From assembly GCA_035576005.1 (NCBI GenBank), contig DATLXH010000051.1:1-47102 (forward strand): 47,102 bases of DNA, in the 5' to 3' direction. The notes below the pieces were generated by a model that saw nothing but the letters and a program-made list of their open reading frames with translations, was not told where the DNA came from and did not search any database. Numbering within the stretch: position 1 is the stretch's first letter; each line of letters opens with the position of its first letter. This stretch comes from DATLXH01 sp035576005 (lineage in GTDB: Bacteria; Acidobacteriota; Thermoanaerobaculia; Gp7-AA8). Below, in pieces: positions 31,615-41,284 of this stretch. The position numbers and the translations under genes were made by a program.

Positions 31615-34602
31615 ATGAAAATTTCCATCATATCGACAACGCTGGTGGCGATACTTCTGCTCGCGACCAGCGCGTTTTCTGAGACTACGTCTTCGCTCAC
31701 CGGCACGATCACGACCGATGGAAATCCCCTCGCTGGAGCCACGGTGACCGTCTCTTCACCCGCGTTGCAACGAACGCGGACCACCGTGACTGGTGATTCA
31801 GGTGGCTACAGTTTCTCGGGCCTCAACCCCGGGGTCTATACCGTCCGCGCTGAGCGGGCCGGTCTGGCGTCCATCGCGCAGCAGGTCACTCTTTCCCTGG
31901 CACAAACCAGTCGCGTAGACGCCGACTTGAAGGTGGGGAGTGTGTCGGAATCCATCGAGGTGACGGCCTGGACTCCGGCAGTGCTCGAGACCAGGGGGAG
32001 CGCGACGAACTTCACGAGCAGGGAAATCGCCAGGCTTCCAGTTCCACGCACGATCCGGGGCACCGTGCTCCTGGCGCCCGGCATCAGCGTGAGCGGGGCA
32101 GCAAACGCGATCGGCATTTCAGGTGGTCCCGCTAATGACAGCTTGTTTCTGGTGAACGGGGTTGTCGTTAACGAGAACCTTGGCGGTCAGCCTCATAACC
32201 TCTTCATCGAGGACGCAATTCAGGAAACGACGGTTATGACCTCCGGCATCTCAGCCGAGTACGGTCGATTCACGGGTGGCGTAGTGAACACACTGACGAA
32301 ATCCGGAGGGAACGAATATTCAGGATCGCTTCGAGAGAGCTTTGCCAATCCCTCCTGGACCGACAAGACACCATTCCGCGATTCTCAGGGGAATCCCCAG
32401 GCGGATCCAGTCGACGAGGTTGATCGGATCTTCGAAGGAACGCTTGGCGGACGAGTCATTCGCGACCGTCTCTGGTTTTTCGCTGCCGGTCGGCTGGCGG
32501 AAACTGCTGCTCAACGCTCCACAGCATTCACCAACCTGCAGTTCACCAACACGCTGGATGAAAAACGATGGGAAGGGAAGCTTACCAGTTCGGTTACGCC
32601 GAAACACAATCTCGTCGCCTCTTATCTCAACATCGATCTGACCGAATTCAATAGTTCGGTCGGCGCCATTCTCGATACCGACAGCCTTGTTGACAGGTCG
32701 TCTTCTCCGAACTCGCTCAGGGCTCTACAGTACGGCGGGATCCTGGCCAGAAACTTTGCCCTCGAGGCCCGGTTCGCCGAGAAGGAGTCTGGGTTAATCA
32801 ATCGAGGAGGCCGATTTACCGATCGAGTGAAAGGAACCTATATCCGCGATCTCAGCCGGGGCGCGTTCTTTGGGGCGCCGCTCTTCTGTGGCGTCTGCTC
32901 CCCCTCAGAGCGCAACAATCGTTCGTGGATGGCGAAGGCTACGTACTACCTCGACACAGCGAGCCTCGGGAACCACAGCCTCGTCCTCGGAGTCGAGAAC
33001 TTTGCGGAGACACGAATCGAGAACAATCATCAGTCCGGAAGCGACTTCACCATTTCGAGCTCCGGCAGTGTAATCCAGGGCTCGAAAGTGTTCCCGCGGT
33101 TCGACGGGAACACTACACTCTCTTGGGCTCCGATTCTGAAGAATTCCGAGGGAACTGACTTCCAGACCGACTCCATTTTCCTGAATGACAGGTGGGCGCT
33201 GAATAACAACTTCAGCTTCAACCTCGGCGTTCGTTTCGACAAGAATGATGGAAAGGATGCCGACGGTCATCTCGTTTCGGACGACAGCGGATGGAGTCCA
33301 CGGCTGGGCATGACTTACGACGCTCGCGGCAACGGGCGGCACCGGCTCTCCGCAACCGTTGGTCGTTACATTTCCAAGATCCTCGATGGAGGCGTTGGTT
33401 CTGCGGCGCAGGCCGCAGGATCTGCCGCCACCCTCGGTTTCCGTTATGCCGGCCCGGTAATCAATGGTCCGGGAGCCGCGCCTCTGGTACCCACCCATGA
33501 AGCAATCAGGCAGCTCTTCGCCTGGTTTGACTCGGTCGGCGGCACGAACAACCGAGAATTTCTGACTTCCACCAGCGTCCCGGGTTTTTCCACTCGCTTT
33601 GACGAAGGAATTGAGTCCCCTTCCATGGATGAAATCACGCTCGGCTACGGCGTCCAGATCGGGAGCAACGGGTTTGCCAAAATCGACGGCATCTCGCGGA
33701 AGTGGCAAAACTTCTACGCGGGCCAGCTCGACACCTCGACTGGACAGATTGTTGATCCCTTCGGCAACCGAGGGGACCAGTCGAGGGTGATCAACGACGA
33801 CCGGGAGACTGAACGCAAGTATCGAGGCGTGCAGCTACAGGCGGCGTGGAGACCGCGCCGATTCAGTTTTGGAGGCGGCTATACCTGGTCCAGGCTGGAA
33901 GGAAATGACGACAGCAGTGACGGGGTTCCGGGAACTCCGAACTCAAAGTTCTATCCCGAGTATCTCGACTACGCTCAGCGCAGACCATACGGCCAGCTGA
34001 TCCAGGATCAGACTCACCGTGCGCGGGTCTGGGCTGGTTTTGATCAAACGACAGTGATAGGCGACTTCAATCTTTCGGCCCTTCACAACTACGACTCGGG
34101 ACGCGTTTTCTCGTCGGCGGGTTTCATCGATGCTTCAGGCCGTCTTGCGGGAAACAGCTTCGCGAATCCCCCATCAAATCCGGGCTACACGCTCTCGCAA
34201 CTCGGCTTCACCCATACCTACTTCTTCAGCGAACGGAACGCATTTCGACTTGATGACAGTCACAGCACGGATGTTGCGATTAATTATGGGCTTCCGATTC
34301 GCCGGCTCGAGTTGTTTGTGTCTGCTTCTGTGATCAATGTCTTCAACAACGATGCGGTCATCGATCGAGGGTTCATCGACAGGACGGTGCGAACCCGGAG
34401 GACAGCCGGAGGGGCCGCCGGTCTCAAAGCGTTCAACCCAAAAACTGAGACACCAATCCAATGCCCTCAGGGTGCATCGGCGGCGACATGCACGGCCCTG
34501 GGGGCGCACTTCCAACTCAGTCCGACCTTCGGCAAGCCGTCTCGGTTTGAGGCGTATCAACTCCCGCGCACTTATCGATTCTCGACCGGGATCCGATTTT
34601 AA
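31615..34602 (+). CDS. TonB-dependent receptor with N-terminal carboxypeptidase-regulatory-like domain
   Basis: 995 residues from the ATG at 31615, where a signal peptide begins (MKISIISTTLVAILLLATSA). The carboxypeptidase-regulatory-like domain spans ~24-110 (GNPLAGATVTVSS, GGYSFSGLNPGVYTVRAE). The plug follows (~120-240: NFTSREIARLPVPRTIRG, FLVNGVVVNENLG, SAEYGRFTGGVVNTLTKSGG). The rest is the 22-strand barrel ending in phenylalanine (FSTGIRF). This is the OAR/SusC-like form typical of Acidobacteria and Bacteroidota. Ligand unknown; oligosaccharides and siderophores are both common. No SusD partner is adjacent. The upstream open frame to 31447 is not needed. Confidence 0.9.
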   Translation: MKISIISTTLVAILLLATSAFSETTSSLTGTITTDGNPLAGATVTVSSPALQRTRTTVTGDSGGYSFSGLNPGVYTVRAERAGLASIAQQVTLSLAQTSRVDADLKVGSVSESIEVTAWTPAVLETRGSATNFTSREIARLPVPRTIRGTVLLAPGISVSGAANAIGISGGPANDSLFLVNGVVVNENLGGQPHNLFIEDAIQETTVMTSGISAEYGRFTGGVVNTLTKSGGNEYSGSLRESFANPSWTDKTPFRDSQGNPQADPVDEVDRIFEGTLGGRVIRDRLWFFAAGRLAETAAQRSTAFTNLQFTNTLDEKRWEGKLTSSVTPKHNLVASYLNIDLTEFNSSVGAILDTDSLVDRSSSPNSLRALQYGGILARNFALEARFAEKESGLINRGGRFTDRVKGTYIRDLSRGAFFGAPLFCGVCSPSERNNRSWMAKATYYLDTASLGNHSLVLGVENFAETRIENNHQSGSDFTISSSGSVIQGSKVFPRFDGNTTLSWAPILKNSEGTDFQTDSIFLNDRWALNNNFSFNLGVRFDKNDGKDADGHLVSDDSGWSPRLGMTYDARGNGRHRLSATVGRYISKILDGGVGSAAQAAGSAATLGFRYAGPVINGPGAAPLVPTHEAIRQLFAWFDSVGGTNNREFLTSTSVPGFSTRFDEGIESPSMDEITLGYGVQIGSNGFAKIDGISRKWQNFYAGQLDTSTGQIVDPFGNRGDQSRVINDDRETERKYRGVQLQAAWRPRRFSFGGGYTWSRLEGNDDSSDGVPGTPNSKFYPEYLDYAQRRPYGQLIQDQTHRARVWAGFDQTTVIGDFNLSALHNYDSGRVFSSAGFIDASGRLAGNSFANPPSNPGYTLSQLGFTHTYFFSERNAFRLDDSHSTDVAINYGLPIRRLELFVSASVINVFNNDAVIDRGFIDRTVRTRRTAGGAAGLKAFNPKTETPIQCPQGASAATCTALGAHFQLSPTFGKPSRFEAYQLPRTYRFSTGIRF

Positions 34603-34650
34603 CTTCCCCGGTTTCCGGAATATTGGTCATCGACTCGAGTTCTGGTCGGC

Positions 34651-35781
34651 GTGAAGGTCGCCGTGGCAATGTCGGGCGGGGTCGATTCGTCGACTGCCGC
34701 ATACCTGCTCAAAACTGAAGGTCATGAGGTCGTCGGTCTGTCGATGCAGATGTACGACAACCTTGCCAACACAGCTGTGACATACGGCGGGTGCTGCACA
34801 ATCGACGATCTTGCGGACGCCCGTCGCGTCGCGTGGAAGCTCGACATCCCTCACTTCACCCTGAACATGGAGTCGCGCTTCCGCGAGAAGGTCGTGATGC
34901 CTTTCGTGAGCGGTTACCTCAACGGAACGACGCCAAGTCCCTGCGTTCTCTGCAACACCCACGTCAAGTTCGATCTGTTTCACGCCAAGGCGTTTTCCTT
35001 CGGAGCGGATAAAATTGCGACGGGTCATTACGCCCGGATTACGACCAGCAGCGACGGGACGTTCGAGCTTCGCAAAGCGCGAGACCTGGGGAAGGATCAA
35101 TCCTATTTTCTCTTCGAGCTCACACAGGATCAGTTGCGTGATGCGCTGTTTCCTCTCGGTGATATGACCAAGCCTGAGGTGCGAGGTGTGGCCGCCAGAG
35201 CCGGTCTATCGGTGGCGGAGAAGTCTGAGTCCTACGAGATCTGCTTCGTGCCCGAAGCGGAGGGGTATGCGGGTGTGGTTCGTCGCGAGGCGCAGAACAT
35301 CGTCAGGACGAACCCGGAGCACGACGACCCACTGGTCAGAGCGGCTGCGGATGATGACGCGGGAGGCGAGCTCGTAGACGAACAGGGCACAGTGATCGGA
35401 CAACATGATGGCTACTATCACTTCACCGTCGGTCAGCGACGTGGGCTGCAACTCGGAGGATCACCCGATCGAAGCTACGTCATCGACATCAACCCCCTGA
35501 CCCGTCGCGTCACAGTGGGTCCCGTCGAGCGATTGCATCGTTCCGTGCTCATCGCGGAGCGTGTTCACTGGATCTCGGGAAAGGCGCCGGCTGCTGCCGC
35601 TCTCGAGATCAGCGCCAGAGTCCGCTCACGTCAGACAGAGGTCGCGGCAAGCGTCGAGCCTCTCCCGAACGGCTGCGCACGAGTGACATTTCGCGCACCG
35701 ATGAAAGCGATCGCGCCAGGCCAGGCGGTCGTTTTCTACGACGGTGACCTTTGTCTGGGTGGTGGGTGGATTACTCGGTGA
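34651..35781 (+). CDS. mnmA: tRNA-specific 2-thiouridylase MnmA
   Basis: 376 residues starting with GTG at 34651. The PP-loop is AMSGGVDSS near 6-14. Catalytic cysteines are C101 (SPCVLCN) and C198 (YEICFVP), matching C102 and C199 of E. coli. TGHYAR, KDQSYFLF and TVGQRRGL complete the pattern. It installs 2-thiouridine at the wobble base of Lys, Glu and Gln tRNAs. An acidic insert of about 20 residues at ~220-240 (NPEHDDPLVRAAADDDAGGE) separates the catalytic domain from the middle domain. It begins 48 bp after the receptor gene. Confidence 0.95.
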   Translation: MKVAVAMSGGVDSSTAAYLLKTEGHEVVGLSMQMYDNLANTAVTYGGCCTIDDLADARRVAWKLDIPHFTLNMESRFREKVVMPFVSGYLNGTTPSPCVLCNTHVKFDLFHAKAFSFGADKIATGHYARITTSSDGTFELRKARDLGKDQSYFLFELTQDQLRDALFPLGDMTKPEVRGVAARAGLSVAEKSESYEICFVPEAEGYAGVVRREAQNIVRTNPEHDDPLVRAAADDDAGGELVDEQGTVIGQHDGYYHFTVGQRRGLQLGGSPDRSYVIDINPLTRRVTVGPVERLHRSVLIAERVHWISGKAPAAAALEISARVRSRQTEVAASVEPLPNGCARVTFRAPMKAIAPGQAVVFYDGDLCLGGGWITR

Positions 35782-35808
35782 CTGCAGAATGCTCGCAGAC
35801 CCACCTTC

Positions 35809-36369
35809 TCACTCCATCGCAAGCAGCAAATTGATCGAGGCGGCACTTCTAACAGCGGATGCTCGCGGCAGCAGCGAACGCTGACTTGCTGCGCCTCCTT
35901 CGAGCTCCAGCAGATATCGCTTCACGCCGAGACCTCCCGCAAAGCCGGTGAACGATCCATCGGATCCGATCACCCTGTGGCACGGTACGACGATCGGAAG
36001 AGGATTGGCCCCATTCGCTCTTCCGACCGCGCGGCACGCTGAGGGCCTCCCAAGTACTCGTGCGATGTCGCCATAAGAGCGGGTCTCCGCGTATGGGATC
36101 GCCCGCAGGGCCATCCAGACACTCTTTTGAAAAGCGGTACCGGAAGCAGAGAGCGGGAGATCGAACTGCCGCAGCGTGCCGGCGAAGTAGCGCTCGAACT
36201 GGCAGACCTCTTCCCTGAACGCGTCGTCCTCGCGCTCCCATTCATCGAGCGGTTCACTCGGTCGACCGCCCCGCTCGAACGAGACGATCGCGAGTCCGTG
36301 CGCATCGCGCGCAAGGAGTAAAGTTCCGATAGGCGATGACAGATATCGATAAATCATTTCAATCTCCAT
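35809..36369 (-). CDS. ogt: O6-alkylguanine-DNA methyltransferase (Ogt-type)
   Basis: 186 residues from the ATG at 36369 (MEIEMIYRYL), or 182 from 36357. The active site is C130 in PIVVPCHRVIG; GRANGANPLPI and RSYGDIARVLGRP (DNA-binding helix) precede it. It removes alkyl groups from O6-guanine in a single-turnover reaction. A 66-nt upstream extension would overlap the Ada-AlkA gene, but the family's start agrees with 36369. It starts about 31 bp after the Ada-AlkA stop on the same strand and so forms an adaptive-response pair with it. Confidence 0.93.
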   Translation of the reverse strand: MEIEMIYRYLSSPIGTLLLARDAHGLAIVSFERGGRPSEPLDEWEREDDAFREEVCQFERYFAGTLRQFDLPLSASGTAFQKSVWMALRAIPYAETRSYGDIARVLGRPSACRAVGRANGANPLPIVVPCHRVIGSDGSFTGFAGGLGVKRYLLELEGGAASQRSLLPRASAVRSAASINLLLAME

Positions 36370-36400
36370 GAGGACGGACCGTGGCGTCTCTGACGACATC

Positions 36401-37837
36401 TCAAGGCAGCGAGCTCCAGAGCAGCATTGCAGCATAGCCCCTCCACGGCCTCCATGCTTCCGCGCGGCTCAGCAGCTCTGCGCCCGAGATCGTGATGCCC
36501 GCTCCCGCCGCTTTTCGGAGTCCAAGATCGTTGTGTGGAAACGCGTCAGGCTCTCCCAGGGTCCGCATGGCAATGTAGTGCGCGGTCCAGGGACCAATGC
36601 CCGGCAGTGAGACGAGTTTCTCGATCGTCTCCTCTAGAGAGGAGCCTGACTCGAGCCGCAAGGTTCCGTCAGCGACGACCCGCGCGAGCCCGCGGATCGC
36701 CCGCGCGCGACTCGACGGCATCCCCTCAATCACCGCGTCAGCCAGAACCTCCGGACGAGGAAATAGAAGAAAGAAGCGATCGTCTGCTCCCTCGATTCTC
36801 TCGCCGTAGCGGTTGGCAATCCGACCCATGATCGTGCTGGCTCCTTTGACACTGACCTGCTGGCCGACAATCGCCCGGACCGAGAGCTCGAAGGGGTCCC
36901 AGGCGCCCGGAATCCGCACGCCCGGGTTGGCGTCGATCAGTGATGCCAGTAGTGGGTCGCGCCGCAGCTGTTCGGAGATGACTTCGAGGTCTGCTCCCAG
37001 ATCGAAAAGAGCTCGTGCTCGATTCGCAATCGTGCGGATGGAGTTGCCGAACTGTGATGGTGCGGAAAGAATCAGATGGGACGTGGCTGGAAGGTATCGA
37101 ACCGAGACGACTCCGTGATCCGAGCCTGAGCGAATGGTCCGACTGTAGTAGTTTCCGCCGACGATCTCGACTCCCGGGATCGCGCGAGACGCCAGAAACG
37201 CAGCGAGAGTGTTCCATGAAAAAGGAGGGCGGTAGGTGAGTTTGAGCTCGACCGACTGTTCGCTGGAAGCAGAGGCAGGTTGCCGCACCCGGATCTCGCT
37301 AGGGGTCCGGCCGTAGGTCTGCTGCATTGCGACGTTAAACCGTCGCACGGACGAAAAGCCGGAACCTAGCGCGACGTCGATCATCGGCAACCGGGTACTT
37401 TCAATCAAAGTTCTTGCGAAGTGAACGCGCCGCGTCTGAGCCACGGCGATCGGCGTGGTACCGACGTGAGCAATAAACAATCTTCGAAGCTGACGCGCTC
37501 CGACGCCGAGGCGTCGGGCCAGCTCGTTGATGCCCGCACGATCGAGAGCACCCTCCGCGATGAGACGAAGAGCGCGGCCGACTACAGCGCTCGATCCCGC
37601 CCACGCTGGTGTCGATGGGGCGACCTCGGGACGGCACCGGAGACAGGGGCGGAAGCCGGCTTCTTCCGCGGCGGCGGGTTCAGAGAAAAAGTCGACATTC
37701 TCCTTCCGAGGCGTCCGCGCCGGGCAGACGGGCCGGCAGTAGATTCCAGTCGTGCGGACTGCCGTGAAAAACCGGCCGTCGAACCGGCTGTCGCGGCTTC
37801 GGATGGCGCGATAACAGACGTCGTAATCAAGGGTCAT
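36401..37837 (-). CDS. Ada-AlkA fusion: methyl-sensing regulator and 3-methyladenine DNA glycosylase
   Basis: 478 residues from the ATG at 37837. The N-terminal Ada zinc domain has C34, C38, C65 and C68, equivalent to C38, C42, C69 and C72 of E. coli Ada; C34 would accept a methyl group from phosphotriesters. An AraC-type helix-turn-helix (~85-180) follows, then an AlkA glycosylase with helix-hairpin-helix LPGIGPWTAHYIAM and catalytic D437 in FPHND. One chain thus senses methylation, activates genes and removes alkylated bases. The next gene is ogt. Self-activation after methylation is expected from the family. Confidence 0.93.
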   Translation of the reverse strand: MTLDYDVCYRAIRSRDSRFDGRFFTAVRTTGIYCRPVCPARTPRKENVDFFSEPAAAEEAGFRPCLRCRPEVAPSTPAWAGSSAVVGRALRLIAEGALDRAGINELARRLGVGARQLRRLFIAHVGTTPIAVAQTRRVHFARTLIESTRLPMIDVALGSGFSSVRRFNVAMQQTYGRTPSEIRVRQPASASSEQSVELKLTYRPPFSWNTLAAFLASRAIPGVEIVGGNYYSRTIRSGSDHGVVSVRYLPATSHLILSAPSQFGNSIRTIANRARALFDLGADLEVISEQLRRDPLLASLIDANPGVRIPGAWDPFELSVRAIVGQQVSVKGASTIMGRIANRYGERIEGADDRFFLLFPRPEVLADAVIEGMPSSRARAIRGLARVVADGTLRLESGSSLEETIEKLVSLPGIGPWTAHYIAMRTLGEPDAFPHNDLGLRKAAGAGITISGAELLSRAEAWRPWRGYAAMLLWSSLP

Positions 37838-37974
37838 CGATGGAGAGTATGAACCTCGGGCTGAACGCGTGCTCGCCGTTTTCGGACGTGGATACAGGTT
37901 GGTGCTCGATTGGTGATCGTTTCCCGCAGCGGAGGCGCGGAAGACCTCCGCACGCCCTTCGAAACGCGCGGGCA

Positions 37975-38043
37975 AGCCCGCATTTCTCACAGACAGGCCG
38001 CTATCCGCCGTCTCACGGCGAAGGTCTGTGAGAAATGCGGGCT
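37975..38043. repeat. Foldback element family A, short copy
   Basis: Perfect 20-bp arms (37975-37994 and 38024-38043) around a short CGCCGT/ACGGCG hairpin. The long central stem of the 41386 copy is absent, so this is an internally deleted form. It lies 7 bp downstream of the glmS stop and upstream of the Ada-AlkA gene. Confidence 0.9.
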
Positions 38044-38049
38044 AGTGCC

Positions 38050-39879
38050 TCACTCCACCGTCACGCTTTTCGCGAGATTCCGAGGCTGGTCGACATCGGC
38101 TCCGCGCTTGAGTGCGATGTGGTACGCGAGGAGCTGCATCGGGATCACGGAAAGAATCGGCTGCAGAGGCTCGATGGTCCAGGGAATCTCGATGGCTTCA
38201 TCGGCGAATGTCTTCATGTCCTCATCACCCTCGTCACAAATGATGATGAGCTTCCCATCCCGCGCTTTCACTTCCTGAAGATTCGAGACGACCTTGTCGT
38301 ACACGCCGTTGTGCGTCACGACGCCGACTACGGGAAGGTTCTCGTCGATCAGAGCGATCGGCCCATGTTTCATCTCACCTGCCGGGTAGCCTTCGGCGTG
38401 AATGTACGAGATCTCTTTGAGCTTGAGCGCCCCTTCCAGAGCGATCGGGTAATGAACGCCCCGTCCGAGAAAGAGGAAGTCGCGGGCATTTGCATACTTG
38501 TGGGCGAGCGCCTCAATCTGTTTCTCCTTCTTGAGGATCGTTTCGATCTTCTGAGGGATGACCGACAGCTCATGCATCGCGAACTGAAGGTCCTTGGGGT
38601 CTTCCCCCAGGAGTTGTCGGATGTAGAGCGAGAAAAGATAGAAGGCAGTGAGCTGAGTGGTGAACGCTTTTGTCGACGCGACGCCGATTTCTGGTCCTGC
38701 ATTCGTATAGATCACACCGTCGGACATGCGCGTGGCCGCCGATCCGATGACGTTGCAGATCGTCACGATCGTCGCGCCTTTCCTCTTCGCCTCCTGCATC
38801 CCGGCAATCGTGTCGGCAGTCTCGCCCGATTGGGTCACGCCGATGATCAGGGTGTCTTCATCGACGATCGGCTCCCGGTATCGATACTCAGATCCATAAT
38901 CGACTTCGATCGGAATTTTCGCGGCTGATTCGAGAAGAAATTTGCCGACGAGTCCCGCGTGCCACGAAGTCCCACACGCCACGATGTGAGCCTTCTTGAA
39001 TTTCTTCCATTCCTTCGGCGTGAACTTGAGGTCGTTGAAGATGACTTCGCTCGACTCCTGAAACATACGGCCGGTGAACGTGTCCTTAACAGCCCGCGGC
39101 TGCTCGTGGATCTCCTTGAGCATGTAGTGCCGGTAGCCTTCTTTCTCTGCCATGACCGCGTCCCAGAGAATTCTCTTGGGCTGCCGCTCGATCGGCGAGT
39201 CCTTGAAGTCGAAGATGCTCACATCATCACGAGTGGCGACTGCGTATTCGCCGTCCTCGAGATAGATGATGTTGCGCGTGTAGCCAAGAAGTGGGGCAAC
39301 ATCTGAGGCGACGATGTTTTCTCCTTCGCCCACGCCGATGACCAGGGGTGGTCCCTGCTTGGCGCAGACGATGGTCCCAGGCTCGTCCGAATCGATCATG
39401 ACGAGAGCGTAATGACCGGTGATCTGTTTGAGCGTGACCTTGACTGCTTCGACGAAGCTGCTTCCTTTGAGGTTGGCCTCAATGAGGTGAGCGACGACTT
39501 CCGTGTCGGTTTCCGTCTTGAACTCGTGGCCGTCGCGCTGGAGTTGTTGCTTGAGAGGGAGAAAGTTTTCGATGATGCCGTTGTGGATCACGACGATCTT
39601 GCCGCTGCAGTCGCGATGCGGATGCGCGTTGGTCTCGTTTGGTTTGCCATGAGTGGCCCAGCGGGTGTGGCCCATCCCGAAATTTCCCTTGAGGGGATGT
39701 TCGACAAGTTTTTTCTCGAGATTTGTCAGCTTCCCTTCCGCCCTGACGATCTCCACGCCTTTGCCGTTCACCACGGCAATGCCGGCACTGTCATAACCGC
39801 GGTATTCGAGCTTCCTCAGTCCCTCGATGATGACCGGGACCACATCTCTTTCGCCTACGTAGCCGATGATTCCGCACAT
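38050..39879 (-). CDS. glmS: Glutamine-fructose-6-phosphate aminotransferase (GlmS)
   Basis: 609 residues from the ATG at 39879, the same length as E. coli GlmS. The class II glutaminase nucleophile is C2 in MCGIIGYVG, and the two SIS domains follow (GVTQSGETADT, SVASTKAFTTQ-like GVASTKAFTTQL). The C-terminus ends in VTVE as in the family. It makes glucosamine-6-phosphate from fructose-6-phosphate and glutamine, the first step to UDP-GlcNAc. An extended upstream frame to 39975 is not needed. No ribozyme-like leader is seen. Divergent from the FN3 lipoprotein gene. Confidence 0.96.
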   Translation of the reverse strand: MCGIIGYVGERDVVPVIIEGLRKLEYRGYDSAGIAVVNGKGVEIVRAEGKLTNLEKKLVEHPLKGNFGMGHTRWATHGKPNETNAHPHRDCSGKIVVIHNGIIENFLPLKQQLQRDGHEFKTETDTEVVAHLIEANLKGSSFVEAVKVTLKQITGHYALVMIDSDEPGTIVCAKQGPPLVIGVGEGENIVASDVAPLLGYTRNIIYLEDGEYAVATRDDVSIFDFKDSPIERQPKRILWDAVMAEKEGYRHYMLKEIHEQPRAVKDTFTGRMFQESSEVIFNDLKFTPKEWKKFKKAHIVACGTSWHAGLVGKFLLESAAKIPIEVDYGSEYRYREPIVDEDTLIIGVTQSGETADTIAGMQEAKRKGATIVTICNVIGSAATRMSDGVIYTNAGPEIGVASTKAFTTQLTAFYLFSLYIRQLLGEDPKDLQFAMHELSVIPQKIETILKKEKQIEALAHKYANARDFLFLGRGVHYPIALEGALKLKEISYIHAEGYPAGEMKHGPIALIDENLPVVGVVTHNGVYDKVVSNLQEVKARDGKLIIICDEGDEDMKTFADEAIEIPWTIEPLQPILSVIPMQLLAYHIALKRGADVDQPRNLAKSVTVE

Positions 39880-40068
39880 GGTTGAGCCTCTCGAGGTGGA
39901 GTCAGGGACAATGGTGAGTCTTTCGGGCGTGAGTCGGACATCTGTTGCATACGAATCATGACGCGAAAGCGTCATCCTGACGCCATGCCTCGCGTGACCC
40001 GCTCAGACTGGATCGTTTCTCAGCGATTCGCAACTGGGTGACTGTAAACGTAGAATGCGCGCCTCACG

Positions 40069-41220
40069 ATGCCAACGAAAACTTCCTCGCTCCTGTTCAT
40101 CGCGCTTCTGGTCGCAGCCTGCGGAAAGAGTGGGCCACCGAGACCTCCGGTGCCGCTGATCCCGAAGAGTACGAGCGACCTCGTTGTAGCACAGCGTGGG
40201 CCTAAAACCGTGCTGGGCTGGTCCTATCCCGGCTTCACGACATCGGGTGCTGCACTTCGCAAGATCGATCGCGTGGTGGTTTACCGTTATGTAGAGGCTC
40301 TCCCGGCGACCCTGTCCGGTCGTGACCCGGCGACTTTCTCGGGTCAGGGAAGCGACCCGGGCGTTCCTCCGGTGATCGCGCTTTTTCAGCAGGTCCCACC
40401 CCTTACTCCGCAGCAGTTCACGAAGTTGAGAGAAAAGATTGATTCGCGCGACGCGAAAGGACTGCCTGACATCACGTTCGGGGGCAAGTTGATCTACGAG
40501 GATGATCCGCCATTTGTTTCCGTAGACGGAAGACCGAACCGGATCACATATGGCGTGGTCACCGAAGGAGTGGAAGGGAAGAGTGATCTGTCGAACCTGG
40601 TCAGCATCATTCCGCTCGAGGCTGCAAGCGCTCCGGAGAACCTGACAGCGACCGCAGGAGCGCAAGGCGTTGTTCTTCGCTGGACGAGTCCTCGGCAGAA
40701 GGTGAAGGGAAAGGGCGTACCTGAGTTGATCGGATACAATATCTATCGATTCCCCGCTACCGGGAACCCGAGCGAGCTCGGTGCGCCGGTGAATGGCAAT
40801 CCAGTCAAGGAGCTGACCTACACCGACGTTCCCCCTTTTGGCGGGAATCGTTATCTCGTCACCGCCGTCAGCGCGGTCGGACCGCCTCGACAGGAAGGGG
40901 ATCCTGCCGGATTTGCGACCATTGAGTTCGGCGATCTTCAACCGCCACCAGTACCGGAGAACCTCGTGACACTGGTCGAGGAAAAGGCGATCCGTCTCGT
41001 CTGGGACGGAGTCGAAGCGTCTGATCTGGCCGGCTACAAGATCTACAGAGTCGCAGGAACTGTGAGAATAGCTCTGACCAGGACAGCGGTGAGTGAAACG
41101 AACTTTCGCGATTCCACCGCGAGGCCTGGGGTGTCGTATATCTACTCCGTCGTGAGTGTCGACGACAAAGGAAATGAGAGTCCGCCCGTCGCCGCGGCCG
41201 TGGCGATGATTCCCCGCTGA
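40069..41220 (+). CDS. Outer-membrane lipoprotein with fibronectin type III repeats
   Basis: 383 residues. A lipoprotein signal ends in LVAAC with C18, followed by GKSGPPRPP. Two or more FN3-like beta domains follow: ~190-285 (PENLTATAGAQGVVLRWTSP, IGYNIYRF) and ~295-380 (PENLVTLVEEKAIRLVWDG, AGYKIYRV), with an N-terminal domain of similar type (KTVLGWSYPG). It is likely a cell-surface or periplasmic binding or scaffold protein. Function unknown. It is divergent from glmS across ~190 bp and convergent with the DUF255 gene, with repeats between. Confidence 0.82.
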   Translation: MPTKTSSLLFIALLVAACGKSGPPRPPVPLIPKSTSDLVVAQRGPKTVLGWSYPGFTTSGAALRKIDRVVVYRYVEALPATLSGRDPATFSGQGSDPGVPPVIALFQQVPPLTPQQFTKLREKIDSRDAKGLPDITFGGKLIYEDDPPFVSVDGRPNRITYGVVTEGVEGKSDLSNLVSIIPLEAASAPENLTATAGAQGVVLRWTSPRQKVKGKGVPELIGYNIYRFPATGNPSELGAPVNGNPVKELTYTDVPPFGGNRYLVTAVSAVGPPRQEGDPAGFATIEFGDLQPPPVPENLVTLVEEKAIRLVWDGVEASDLAGYKIYRVAGTVRIALTRTAVSETNFRDSTARPGVSYIYSVVSVDDKGNESPPVAAAVAMIPR

Positions 41221-41284
41221 GCCGGCGCGAGGCGGAGCGTTTGTTTCCCTGCTGACCTGCAGGAGGAATGTACAACTCGCGCGC

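Noticed and set aside
39880..40068. glmS ribozyme before glmS
   Set aside because: The leader does not show the catalytic core, and the phylum does not usually carry it.
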